The translations under genes were made by a program, and so were the position numbers. Source: Flavihumibacter petaseus NBRC 106054 (GTDB lineage Bacteria; Bacteroidota; Bacteroidia; Chitinophagales; Chitinophagaceae). From it: a stretch of DNA of 64,000 nucleotides. Within the stretch, counting starts at the first letter, position 1, and each line of letters starts with the position of its first letter. Shown in pieces: positions 25,545-33,328 of the stretch. The notes below the pieces were generated by a model that did not search any database, had not been told where the DNA came from, and saw only the letters and a list, made by a program, of their open reading frames with translations. The stretch covers positions 1,860,001 through 1,924,000 of the forward strand of contig NZ_BBWV01000001.1 in NCBI RefSeq assembly GCF_000974785.1, written 5' to 3'.

Positions 25545-25994
25545 TCAATTCCTTTCGCTGCCGGTATCCAGGTGAAAGGGCCAGATATAATTTCCCTGTC
25601 CCTGCATCATGGCTTCGAAGACGATGGTGAGAAAATCAATCCATGCCGCTTTTGTTGCGCCGGTCCATTTTTCACCGAGTTGTTGCTCAAGGGTTGCTAT
25701 AAGAGATTCACCGACGATGGCGTAGTATTCCGGTTTCACTTTATACTGGTTGTGGCGCTGACCGAGCCGGTGTAGGTCGCCGCGCACATCCTCCAGGCGG
25801 TCGAGGTGGCTGATGATATGGGTGAACATCTGGGTAAGCTTGCAGGCCTGTTCTTTAATGTCAGTTTTGAAAAGGTGTTTTACAAGGGGTTCGGCAGTGA
25901 AGAGTTTGCGGTAAAAGGCTTCACCAAGGGTCTGGGAAACCGGTATCACGGTCACCCACGTTTGCTGTACTAATCGGATAGCTTCTTTTGTCAT
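25545..25994 (-). CDS. Single-domain globin
   Basis: The 149-residue protein is a full-length globin without reductase. Helix A-B reads IRLVQQTWVTVIPVSQTLGEAFYRKLF, the CD region includes VKHLFKTDIKEQACKLTQMF, and the F helix has LGQRHNQYKVKPEYY with the proximal histidine. The C-terminal helices read WTGATKAAWIDFLTIVFEAM. It resembles the heme domain of flavohemoglobins, so it should bind oxygen or nitric oxide. It is cytoplasmic. It lies 26 bp upstream of the propeller kinase gene on the same strand and could be the first gene of that transcript, though the functional link is unclear. Confidence 0.88.
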   Translation of the reverse strand: MTKEAIRLVQQTWVTVIPVSQTLGEAFYRKLFTAEPLVKHLFKTDIKEQACKLTQMFTHIISHLDRLEDVRGDLHRLGQRHNQYKVKPEYYAIVGESLIATLEQQLGEKWTGATKAAWIDFLTIVFEAMMQGQGNYIWPFHLDTGSERN

Positions 25995-26161
25995 GATGCG
26001 TTGCTGTTCTCTTACGAAAGTAGGCAGCAGGGCGGGTCACAGGCAATTTTTCCGGACGAACCGGGGCAAAATCAAAATGAAGCGTTCTGCGATACGGAAA
26101 TGCGGCTGAATCAGTAAAACCTACATTTCAATAAGTATTTACCCCTATACACCCTGAAGGG

Positions 26162-26193
26162 TTTGTATGGCGGTCTGCCGCGATGCAACTTTG
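26162..26193 (+). promoter_or_regulatory. Bacteroidota-type promoter
   Basis: TTTG at 26162-26165 is followed after exactly 20 bases by CAACTTTG at 26186-26193. It matches the Bacteroidota consensus TTTG-N19-21-TAnnTTTG except for the first base of the second box. A start site near 26200 gives a leader of about 35 bases before the ATG at 26236. Confidence 0.5.
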
Positions 26194-26235
26194 TGGAGCA
26201 AATCAGAAATGCATTAACCATTAACCTTAATTTTT

Positions 26236-26679
26236 ATGAAAAAGTTTCTCTTCATCGCTGCGCTGCTGATCAGTGGAATCTGCCTTGGCGCTGCTACCCG
26301 CCCTGTAAGCAGGGAAATCCTGGCATCTTTTAACACCGATTTCAAAGGCAACCAGAATGCGCAATGGACCTACCTTTCTGAAAGCGGCCTGTACCAGGTC
26401 AACTTCACGTACCAACAGGAAAACCTGAACGCCTTTTATGATGAAAGCGGACAAATGATCGCCATTATCCGCGAGATCGGGGAAGACCGCCTGCCGATGG
26501 CTGTGTTGTTTGAAGTAAAGCGGAAATATCCCGGAGACAGCATCACAAGGGTGCTTGAATCCACCCTCCAGGGCGAAACCAAATATTTCGTTACCGTTTC
26601 CAACGCCCAGGGCAGCATCCTGCTGCAGAGTACAGTAAGCGGTGACATCAGCATTTTCAAAAAATCAGGAAACAGGTAA
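26236..26679 (+). CDS. Small secreted PepSY-like protein
   Basis: The 147-residue product has a signal peptide (MKKFLFIAALLISGICLGAA). The mature part has the PepSY-like pattern: ILASFNTDFKGNQNAQWTYL, YQVNFTYQQENLNAFYDESG, LPMAVLFEVKRKYPGDSI, TRVLESTLQGETKYFVTVSN. The protein at 60335-60838 has the same order of elements and is a distant paralogue. Such proteins are common in the Bacteroidota periplasm; no precise function is known. It is preceded by a likely promoter (26162-26193) and followed after 31 bp by a membrane-protein gene on the same strand, so the two may be co-transcribed. Confidence 0.7.
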   Translation: MKKFLFIAALLISGICLGAATRPVSREILASFNTDFKGNQNAQWTYLSESGLYQVNFTYQQENLNAFYDESGQMIAIIREIGEDRLPMAVLFEVKRKYPGDSITRVLESTLQGETKYFVTVSNAQGSILLQSTVSGDISIFKKSGNR

Positions 26680-26710
26680 ACTGTAACCACCAAAACCTTC
26701 ATCTACGTTT

Positions 26711-27463
26711 ATGAATCAGTCATTAACAGGAGCAGCATACTCCTTCAGGAAACCTTTTGCCTTCAGCGCAATGATCACCTTCGCCCTCTATGTGTATTTC
26801 CGTTTGTTCTTCAGGGAGTTCGGGCTGAACCTTATCGAGGAAGTAGCCTATTTCGCCGGATTCAACCTGCTGGGCCTTTCCCTTCTCATGTTTTTCTTCA
26901 TCCTTGCGGAATATGGCAGCAACAAGGTTTTCCGCCTGGAGATGAACCGCAGGGCAAAGAATTTCCGCCCGGGACGCAGCTGGCTGCCCCTCCTGCTGGC
27001 GATCATGGTTGCTTTTGGCTCTTGTAAACATAAAACCATCGCGGGCTTCAAAAAGGATGCAGGTACGGGTGTCTTCACCAAGTACGCCAACCTTGAACCT
27101 GAGGATGTATTGATCGTGATGAACGGGGAAGTGATCAATCACAACACCGTTCCGTTGGGTCAGGATTTCATTCTCATCAACAAAAATGTGCAGGGATTCG
27201 AAGTGCGTGACAATAAGATCTCTATTGGTTGTTCGCTGCAGATCAGGGACGAACAGGGAAAGCTGATCATGGATGAAGCCGACCTGTTCAAAGGCAAATC
27301 AGAGTTTGATCCTACAGATGCGGGATTGCTGAAATGCCATGTGAATACCGGTCAGCCGATGGAATGGCAGAAGCAGTACCGTGTGAGTGTGCGCTTCTGG
27401 GATAAATATGGCGACGGAAAGATCGAGAATGATTTTACCATCGACATACAGGACGAAGGATAG
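26711..27463 (+). CDS. Membrane protein of unknown function
   Basis: The 250-residue product has three hydrophobic segments: FAFSAMITFALYVYFRLFF (about 16-34), VAYFAGFNLLGLSLLMFFFI (about 45-64) and LPLLLAIMVAFGSC (about 91-104). The last resembles a lipobox but sits internally. The C-terminal 145 residues are soluble and beta-rich, with ITVGCSLQIRDEQ-like and DEADLFKGKSEFDPTDAG segments and an end reading FWDKYGDGKIENDFTIDI, a possible Ca-binding DKYGDG loop. I do not recognise the family. It may be an N-terminal membrane part fused to a domain of lipoprotein origin. A terminator hairpin follows 24 bp after the stop. Confidence 0.6.
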   Translation: MNQSLTGAAYSFRKPFAFSAMITFALYVYFRLFFREFGLNLIEEVAYFAGFNLLGLSLLMFFFILAEYGSNKVFRLEMNRRAKNFRPGRSWLPLLLAIMVAFGSCKHKTIAGFKKDAGTGVFTKYANLEPEDVLIVMNGEVINHNTVPLGQDFILINKNVQGFEVRDNKISIGCSLQIRDEQGKLIMDEADLFKGKSEFDPTDAGLLKCHVNTGQPMEWQKQYRVSVRFWDKYGDGKIENDFTIDIQDEG

Positions 27464-27487
27464 GTTTGGTCAGGTTTAATAGGTCAG

Positions 27488-27514
27488 AAGGCCGTCCCGG
27501 GAGGGGCGGCTTTT
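27488..27514 (+). terminator. Rho-independent terminator
   Basis: AAGGCCGTCCC (27488-27498) pairs with GGGGCGGCTT (27503-27512) with one bulge and one G-T pair, around a GGGA loop. It ends in TTTT and a T-rich stretch. It lies 24 bp after the membrane-protein gene. Confidence 0.6.
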
Positions 27515-27560
27515 GATTGTTTGATTGTTTGGGAGTTTGGGAGTTTGGTTGTTTAGAAGT
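27515..27560. repeat. Degenerate 8-bp tandem repeat
   Basis: Units read GATTGTTT, GATTGTTT, GGGAGTTT, GGGAGTTT, GGTTGTTT and then decay (AGAAGTTG). The tract directly follows a terminator and precedes MITE-like copy B. It echoes the 7-bp repeat at 4830-4871. It is non-coding. The 27561-27625 stretch after it has no gene. Confidence 0.6.
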
Positions 27561-27625
27561 TGGCATCTCAGGTGCGGAAGAGAGATCAGGACTGAAGTTT
27601 GAAGTCTGGAGGTAACGCATAGGCG

Positions 27626-27904
27626 GGAGGTATCTATTTTCAAAATAGTGCAATTCATAAAACTGAGTGAAATGAGCCACCACATTGAGTCTCAGAAGCG
27701 TATGCGTATACTTGTTTAAATTCCTTTTTCCTAAAAGGGTAAATTGTCAAAAGGAAAAATATTAGCGTTTACGAGTTCCCGCGTTGGCACATAACACGCT
27801 TTTGCAAAAACCATATACAAGCGTTTCGTTTTGTGAAATGCAGTGTGGTGGCTCATTTCACTCAGTTTTATGAATTGCCCACATTCAAAAAAGTAAACGC
27901 CTCC
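27626..27904. mobile_element. MITE-like inverted-repeat element, copy B
   Basis: This 279-bp intergenic element has a perfect 34-bp inverted repeat at 27650-27683 and 27845-27878, with inner core GTGAAATGAGCCACCAC. Weaker pairing continues outward to GGAGG at 27626-27630 and CCTCC at 27900-27904. It matches copy A (19643-19946) in both arms and in the inner segments AAGCGTATG and GTGAAATG, in the same orientation. No coding frame fits a transposase. It lies between the convergent membrane-protein and M1 peptidase genes. The 27905-28011 remainder of the gap contains a small palindrome and no gene. Confidence 0.7.
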
Positions 27905-28011
27905 TTCGCTATAACTTCGGAGGGCAAAGTCGGGCGGGAAAAGTCCAGAAAGCCATTGGCTTATCAGTGATTTTTTCCCGGACAACAACAACCCGGAACC
28001 TCAGACATTCC

Positions 28012-29616
28012 TTACTCATACGACACTGTCTTCAGATAAAAGCCCGTCCTGTCCACTTCAGGCAGCGTTGTGCTGCTCACCTCCACACCTTTGGCATCCA
28101 GGAGCATCGTCTTTGTGCCGGTGCTGGTGAGAATTTCCATCGGCAGGGCCTGCTCGAAATTGGTAAGGCTGACCTGGTATTTGTCATCGGACTTGCGTTT
28201 GACTGAGATGGCGAACTTATTGGTGGTACGCAGGTAAAAATCAAAAAAGGGCTTAAGAGTTTTACCGGAAGCCTGGCTGAACAGGGCTTCCACCTGGTCG
28301 GTGTTAACCATATTGTCGTAAGTATAGGCCGGATCAGTGGCAAGTTTTTTCAGGGTCGGAAAAAAGATGCTGTCGCCGATGAGATACCGTAGGCTATGCA
28401 TGAAGAAAGCTCCCTTGCCATAGATATCGCCGGTATATGCGAGGTCCGAATCCACCACATCTCCCATCATCACCGGCTTGCCACTGAGGTGCCGCATTGT
28501 ATTGCGCATGCGGGCCTGGTAAGCTGCCTCGCCATCCATATCCCGGATATATAATGCGTCACCATAGGAACAAATGCCTTCCTGGATCCACATATGCGCC
28601 CAGTCTGAATTGGTCACCTTATTGGCCCACCATTCGTGGCCGAATTCGTGGTTCAGCAGCCAGTCGAAATCGTATCCCCCCGCTTTTGTATACCGGAATT
28701 TGTTGCCGTAAGCTACCATGCTCTGGTGCTCCATACCCAGGTGCGGCGTTTCTACCAGGCCGATCTTTTCGTTTGCCCATGGATATTCGCCAAAATATTT
28801 TTCCAGCACATGACAGGTCCTTTCCATCATTTCCAGGAGGTGCGGTCCTTTTTCAGCATGCTCCCGCAATACATAAAACTCCATCGGGATCTGTTTTCCG
28901 GTTTCGCTCGTATAGGTTCGGGTAACCTTCGCGTAGTCGCCCACGTTGGGAATAATACAATAGTTGCTGATGGTATATTTCGTCCGCCAGTGCCAGGTAG
29001 TTTTATTGCCCTTTGACTTTGAACTGATCAGCAGCCCGGGTCCGGCGCCAACAAGTCCCTTCGGAACGGTGATCAGCAGATCAGCGCCTTCGTTGGGTTC
29101 ATCACTGGGATGGTCTTTACAGGGAAAGAAGATCTTGCCGCCCTCGCCCTGGCATGTAACAGCGATCCAGGGGTGACCTGTAGAATCCTTTTCCCACTGG
29201 AATCCGCCTTTCCATGGCGCGCGGGGAGAAACATAAGGTTTGCCGCCATAATAGATACGCACTTTGGTTTTTCCTGCCGGCCAGTTTTGCTGAGCGGGTA
29301 TTCGAATCATGTCGTCAGTATGGGTGTATGCTGTCTTTTTTCCATTGACCTGCACTTGTTTTACGGTCAGCACATTGGTCAGGTCGAAAAGCAAGGTTGG
29401 TGCAGCTTCTTTAAGGAGAAGGTCGATTTCTGTATAGCCATCAATTGCCTGGCTGTCGGGCATGATGTCGAGGGCCAGCGTATAATGCCGGATATCCATA
29501 TTGGCCTGTTCGGGTTTGAGCGGGCCACCGGATTTGAGGTCCTGCGCGGAAACATTGACAGCCACCAGGAGGCAGAGGGACAGTATTACCGGTAGTTTTG
29601 CGATGAAATGACGCAT
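28012..29616 (-). CDS. Secreted M1-family metallopeptidase
   Basis: The 534-residue product has a signal peptide (up to NVSAQ). The zinc site is H323EFGH327 with E346 (WIQEG), which fits HExxH-X18-E of family M1. An exopeptidase-like motif appears as GMEHQSMVAYGN in place of the canonical GAMEN, suggesting altered N-terminal recognition. The N-terminal beta domain begins MDIRHYTLALDIMPDSQAID, also normal for M1. The protein is shorter than a four-domain aminopeptidase and lacks the long C-terminal helical domain. It should act in the periplasm or outside and trim peptides. It is divergent from the OmpA/PD40 gene (115 bp between starts). Confidence 0.92.
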   Translation of the reverse strand: MRHFIAKLPVILSLCLLVAVNVSAQDLKSGGPLKPEQANMDIRHYTLALDIMPDSQAIDGYTEIDLLLKEAAPTLLFDLTNVLTVKQVQVNGKKTAYTHTDDMIRIPAQQNWPAGKTKVRIYYGGKPYVSPRAPWKGGFQWEKDSTGHPWIAVTCQGEGGKIFFPCKDHPSDEPNEGADLLITVPKGLVGAGPGLLISSKSKGNKTTWHWRTKYTISNYCIIPNVGDYAKVTRTYTSETGKQIPMEFYVLREHAEKGPHLLEMMERTCHVLEKYFGEYPWANEKIGLVETPHLGMEHQSMVAYGNKFRYTKAGGYDFDWLLNHEFGHEWWANKVTNSDWAHMWIQEGICSYGDALYIRDMDGEAAYQARMRNTMRHLSGKPVMMGDVVDSDLAYTGDIYGKGAFFMHSLRYLIGDSIFFPTLKKLATDPAYTYDNMVNTDQVEALFSQASGKTLKPFFDFYLRTTNKFAISVKRKSDDKYQVSLTNFEQALPMEILTSTGTKTMLLDAKGVEVSSTTLPEVDRTGFYLKTVSYE

Positions 29617-29731
29617 GAAACGGGGTTTGTTGGTAAAAATGCAAGTTTATCTGACTTGGCCGGACTTTTTTTTACCACTCATGTAATGATCACCCCGGGA
29701 ATGGCGTTTTAAGGGAGTAAAATCCAAACTG

Positions 29732-31342
29732 TTGAAAGCTTTTATATCCCTGATCCTGGCTACAGCCTCTGTGGTACCCGTTTTGGCGCAGCCTTTGAAC
29801 GACTCGTTGCCGAAGCTGGTGCAGCAAAAGGACAATATCATTACCGCCAATACGATCATCAAGATCGAAAATATGGGTCCGAACATCAATTCCGAATTTG
29901 CGGAGTTGCGGCCCACGATTTCCCCTGATGGCACCCTGTTGTTTTTCGTGTGTGAGAATCATCCCTCCAATACCAAGTACAATTCAGTTCCCAATTCCCA
30001 GGATATCTGGTTTGCGGAAAAAGACACTGTAACCGGCAAATGGATGGAAGCGCATCACCTGCCCTATCCCCTGAATACAGTGCACTACAATGCGGTGTAT
30101 TGGGTGTCGCCGGATAACCTGCGGATCCTGATCCGCGGGGCATTTTACAATGGCGCTTATAACGGGCGCGGGGTAAGTATGTGCACGCTCCAGGAAAACG
30201 GAAGGTTCAGCGAGCCGGAAGCATTGAGGATCAAAAATTATGAGAAGTATGATCGCGGGCGTCAAAGCGGCGCTACCATGGGCCAGGATGGGAAGACCCT
30301 GTTGCTGTATATGACACCGGAACAGGGCGGGGCTGCGAATGACATTTTCGTGTGTTTCCTGCAACCCGACAGAACCTGGTCTGAACCGAAATCACTTGGC
30401 AAGAAAATTAACCTGCCGGATTTTGATGAGATGACACCATACCTGAGTGCTGACGGAGTAACACTCTACTTCAGCAGTAACCGGCCCGGTGGCCTGGGTG
30501 ACAACGATATTTACCGGACCCGCCGCCTTGATAACAGCTGGCAGAAATGGTCTGATCCGGTTAACCTCGGTGCGCCCATCAACACTGAGAACTGGGATGC
30601 CTTTTTTACTCTTGATGCCGGTGGTGAATATGCCTACCTGACCAATTCCGAGAATACTTTGGGAGAAAGTGACATCGTTCGCGTGCGGTTAATGGAACAG
30701 GAAAAGCCTGACCCGGTAGTAATGCTTACGGGTAATGTATATAACAAGAAGACCGGACTGCCGATCAGTGCCAACCTGGTATATGAAACACTGCCAGACG
30801 GCAATGTTGCAGGTAACGGACTGAGCAGTCCGTTCGACGGCGCCTTCAAGATGGTATTGCCCTACGACAAAAACTACAGCATCCGGGCAACTGCGGATCA
30901 TTTCTTTGCCATTTCCGAAAACCTGAATCTTGACTCTCTGGTGAAACAGGGCTTTAAGGAAATTCACAAAGATCTCTACCTTGTACCGATCGAGATCGGT
31001 TCGGTCGTGCGCCTGAATAACGTCTTCTTTGATTTCGATAAATGGGCACTTCGTCCGGAAAGTTTCCTGGAGCTGGACCGGGTCGTGAAACTGCTGGAAG
31101 AAAATCCCACCATCGAGATCGAACTCAGCGCACATACAGACAGTCATGGTTCAGACGAATACAATTTCAAGCTTAGTGATAACCGGGCCAGGTCGGTCAT
31201 GGAATATATTCTTAGCAAAGGAATTGCGAAGAGCCGCCTGACTTCACAGGGTTATGGTGAAGGCAAACCGATCGTTCCCAATGATACGGATGAGAACCGC
31301 CAGCTGAACCGCCGTGTTGAATTCAAAATCGTGAAGAATTGA
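29732..31342 (+). CDS. OmpA-family protein with PD40 repeats
   Basis: The 536-residue protein starts at a TTG codon; this choice gives a good signal peptide (MKAFISLILATASVVPVLAQ), while the next ATG in frame falls in the mature domain. The N-terminal part has WD40-like PD40 strands (AELRPTISPDGTLLFFVCEN, MTPYLSADGVTLYFSSNRPG, LTNSENTLGESDIVRV). A carboxypeptidase-regulatory-like segment (VMLTGNVYNKKTGLPISANL) follows, then the OmpA C-terminal domain: NNVFFDFDKWALRPESFLEL, SAHTDSHGSDEYNFKLSDNR and RRVEFKI. The OmpA domain should bind peptidoglycan and tether the protein to the wall. The DUF4412 gene starts 30 bp after its stop, so the two probably share a transcript. Confidence 0.9.
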   Translation: MKAFISLILATASVVPVLAQPLNDSLPKLVQQKDNIITANTIIKIENMGPNINSEFAELRPTISPDGTLLFFVCENHPSNTKYNSVPNSQDIWFAEKDTVTGKWMEAHHLPYPLNTVHYNAVYWVSPDNLRILIRGAFYNGAYNGRGVSMCTLQENGRFSEPEALRIKNYEKYDRGRQSGATMGQDGKTLLLYMTPEQGGAANDIFVCFLQPDRTWSEPKSLGKKINLPDFDEMTPYLSADGVTLYFSSNRPGGLGDNDIYRTRRLDNSWQKWSDPVNLGAPINTENWDAFFTLDAGGEYAYLTNSENTLGESDIVRVRLMEQEKPDPVVMLTGNVYNKKTGLPISANLVYETLPDGNVAGNGLSSPFDGAFKMVLPYDKNYSIRATADHFFAISENLNLDSLVKQGFKEIHKDLYLVPIEIGSVVRLNNVFFDFDKWALRPESFLELDRVVKLLEENPTIEIELSAHTDSHGSDEYNFKLSDNRARSVMEYILSKGIAKSRLTSQGYGEGKPIVPNDTDENRQLNRRVEFKIVKN

Positions 31343-31372
31343 GTACCTTACCGGACAGCTAATTCAGAAATC

Positions 31373-32056
31373 ATGGTCAAATCATTGTTGTGCTGCCTGA
31401 TCCTTGCCTGTACTGGCGGGCTGCTGCTTGCGCAGTCCAAAACCCCCGCTCCCGAATATATTTTCAAGCTTGGTGTTGCTTATGAAATGAAGTCCGGTGA
31501 TGGCCGTACCAACCAGATGAATGTATGGTTTTCCAACAGCGACTATTCCGGCATAGGCACGGGAGAAATGAAGGGCATGACCATGGTCTATGACCTGGGC
31601 AGAAAAATTGCCGTCACTTTTATGGAGGCACAGAAGATGTACATGGTGATGGATCTTGACAAAATGAAGCAACAGGCAGAAGCAAAACAGAAAACGGAGA
31701 CCCCGAAATCTGATCCTGCAAAAGATGTTAAGATTACAAAAACCGGCAAAACCGAAACCATTCTTGGTTATAAATGTGATCAGTACCAGGTAATTAATAA
31801 AACTACTACCATGCTGATCTGGGTTACTGCTGCCCTTGGCTCCGGGTACAGCAACTTCCTGCAAAGTCTGAGCTCCATGAAGGGTGGTTTTAACATCCCG
31901 GAGGCAAAAGGACTCGGTTCGGGGGTGGTGATGAAAATGGACGTTTCCGATACTGCAGAAAAAAGCAAACTGTCACTGCTGGCCACTTCGGTCAATAAAG
32001 ACGGTATGGTCATAAAGACGGCGGGATACAAGGGCATGAATGTACCCGGCCAGTAA
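31373..32056 (+). CDS. DUF4412-domain secreted protein
   Basis: The 227-residue product has a signal peptide ending near LLLAQ. It then follows the DUF4412 layout: YIFKLGVAYEMKSGDGR, MTMVYDLGRKIAVTFMEAQK, YMVMDLDKMKQQAEAKQK, a lysine-rich linker, and KTETILGYKCDQYQVINKTT. The family is common in Bacteroidota, localises outside the cytoplasm and has no assigned function. It follows the OmpA/PD40 gene by 30 bp. A promoter-like site lies between it and the sigma-factor gene. Confidence 0.78.
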   Translation: MVKSLLCCLILACTGGLLLAQSKTPAPEYIFKLGVAYEMKSGDGRTNQMNVWFSNSDYSGIGTGEMKGMTMVYDLGRKIAVTFMEAQKMYMVMDLDKMKQQAEAKQKTETPKSDPAKDVKITKTGKTETILGYKCDQYQVINKTTTMLIWVTAALGSGYSNFLQSLSSMKGGFNIPEAKGLGSGVVMKMDVSDTAEKSKLSLLATSVNKDGMVIKTAGYKGMNVPGQ

Positions 32057-32058
32057 TT

Positions 32059-32092
32059 TTTGGTGCGCCTGTAATTTTCTGTAATAATTTTC
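32059..32092 (+). promoter_or_regulatory. Possible promoter of the ECF sigma gene
   Basis: TTTG at 32059-32062 and TAATTTTC at 32085-32092 are 22 bases apart. This fits the Bacteroidota promoter pattern with one changed base in the second box and slightly long spacing. A start near 32099 would give a leader of about 19 bases before the TTG at 32118. Confidence 0.35.
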
Positions 32093-32117
32093 TCCCTGGT
32101 GCATCCAAAGAAAGCAT

Positions 32118-32603
32118 TTGGACCAGCAATTCACGGCATTATATCAGCAACATAGTCCCGGCATATATAAAGTCTGCCTCGGGTACACCGGCGATATTTC
32201 CCTCGCGCAGGACCTGCTGCAGGAAACTTTCCTGTCGGCCTGGCGGCACCGCCACCAGTACCGGGGTGAAGCACAATGGAGCACCTGGATCTACCGGATT
32301 GCAGTAAACACCTGCCTGGGTCACCTGCGTAAAAAAAAGGACCGGGTCACTGACCCGGAAGTGCTGGCGGCACTGCCTATGATGGCGGAGAGTAATGAAA
32401 AAGAGCAACAGGTGCAGCTGCTCTACCGGTGTATCAGCCAGCTTCCTGAGGCGGACAGGCTGATCATTACCCTTGTGTTGGACGACAAGCCCTATGCAGA
32501 GATCGCAGGAATTACCGGTATTACGGAAAATAACCTCAGGGTCAGGATTCACCGGATAAAAAAACAGCTCACGGAAATATATAACCGATATGAACAGCTT
32601 TGA
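32118..32603 (+). CDS. ECF-type sigma-70 factor
   Basis: The 161-residue protein has sigma region 2 (FTALYQQHSPGIYKVC, DISLAQDLLQETFLSAW, WIYRIAVNTCLGHLRKKK) and region 4 (CISQLPEADRLIITLVLDD, YAEIAGITGITENNLRVRIH). There is no region 1.1 or 3, which fits the ECF class. Translation starts at a TTG; no ATG is in frame upstream. The next gene, a membrane protein, overlaps its end by 14 bp and is therefore a likely regulator of this sigma factor. The pair probably responds to envelope stress or a signal in the membrane, but nothing in the sequence names it. Confidence 0.88.
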   Translation: MDQQFTALYQQHSPGIYKVCLGYTGDISLAQDLLQETFLSAWRHRHQYRGEAQWSTWIYRIAVNTCLGHLRKKKDRVTDPEVLAALPMMAESNEKEQQVQLLYRCISQLPEADRLIITLVLDDKPYAEIAGITGITENNLRVRIHRIKKQLTEIYNRYEQL

Positions 32604-33270
32604 CGACCTGAAAGAAATCTGGCAGTCATCGGATGAGCCAGGACTGATCCCGCTGCATGAAGGCATGCAGGAGCTGGCGCCACTGCCGGCGGAAACAACC
32701 TGGCCTGTTGTTCCGGTTCTGCCCAGGCGCGGGAAGTCCGCCTTTCCCTCGCGGAATAAGCTGGAACGGCAACTGAAGTTTGGAGCTGCTTCACTTTTCA
32801 TAACCGGGTTATTCGTGTTCTGGCTGGGCTATTTTTCCGGGATACCGTTTCAAAGCAAGGTGACTTATGCAGGCGTCGTTGTTATCGGGCTGGTCTGCTG
32901 GGCACAATCGGTGCTATTATTGTTTACCTGGCTCCGGTTGCATGGCATTGATGAAACTGCCCTGCCTGCTGTGCACCTTCAACAGTGGGAAGCCTATTAC
33001 CGCTTCCGCAGGAAACAGGCAGCCTGGAATGTACCCCTGTATTTTATCGCACTGAACCTTGGCATGGGATTATACTGTATTGAGATTTTTAGTGGCCGTA
33101 AGCCGTTGAACGTCGCGCTTTTCCTGCTCATTTATGGTGCCTGGATGATTATTGCCTATTTCGTGATCGGGAAGCGGAACCTGAGAAATGAAGATGCACG
33201 GCTAAAAAGCATCCTGGACAATGTGCGCGATCTCAAACAGCAGTTTGATAAAGAAGAAGTCCCGGTGTAG
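32590..33270 (+). CDS. Membrane protein, likely partner (anti-sigma) of the ECF factor
   Basis: The 226-residue protein begins MNSFDDLKEIWQSSDEP, a short cytoplasmic lead that recurs in sigma-coupled membrane proteins of this phylum. It has four hydrophobic helices (about residues 57-76, 84-106, 143-162, 170-190) and a charged C-terminal helix (LKSILDNVRDLKQQFDKEE). It lacks a FecR domain and a zinc anti-sigma motif. Its start overlaps the ECF gene by 14 bp, so the products are made together. The anti-sigma role is inferred from position, not from a known domain. A bidirectional hairpin overlaps its stop codon. Confidence 0.65.
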   Translation: MNSFDDLKEIWQSSDEPGLIPLHEGMQELAPLPAETTWPVVPVLPRRGKSAFPSRNKLERQLKFGAASLFITGLFVFWLGYFSGIPFQSKVTYAGVVVIGLVCWAQSVLLLFTWLRLHGIDETALPAVHLQQWEAYYRFRRKQAAWNVPLYFIALNLGMGLYCIEIFSGRKPLNVALFLLIYGAWMIIAYFVIGKRNLRNEDARLKSILDNVRDLKQQFDKEEVPV

Positions 33271-33283
33271 ACACACCGGGACT
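33258..33283. terminator. Bidirectional hairpin between convergent genes
   Basis: A perfect 11-bp stem, AGTCCCGGTGT (33258-33268) with ACACCGGGACT (33273-33283) and loop AGAC, includes the stop of the membrane-protein gene. On the minus strand it is followed by TTCTTCTTT, so it may also end the SusCD operon (stop at 33329). Confidence 0.65.
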
Positions 33284-33328
33284 AAAGTTAAAGGCTCTGA
33301 TTAGTAGCTATATCGACAGAAGACCTTA

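Noticed and set aside
25995-26160. Gap upstream of the PepSY-like gene searched for an RNA gene
   Set aside because: Apart from the promoter-like site at 26162-26193, no structured or repeated sequence was seen.
27515-27560. Tandem repeats considered as a CRISPR array
   Set aside because: Units are 8 bp with no spacers and no cas genes nearby.
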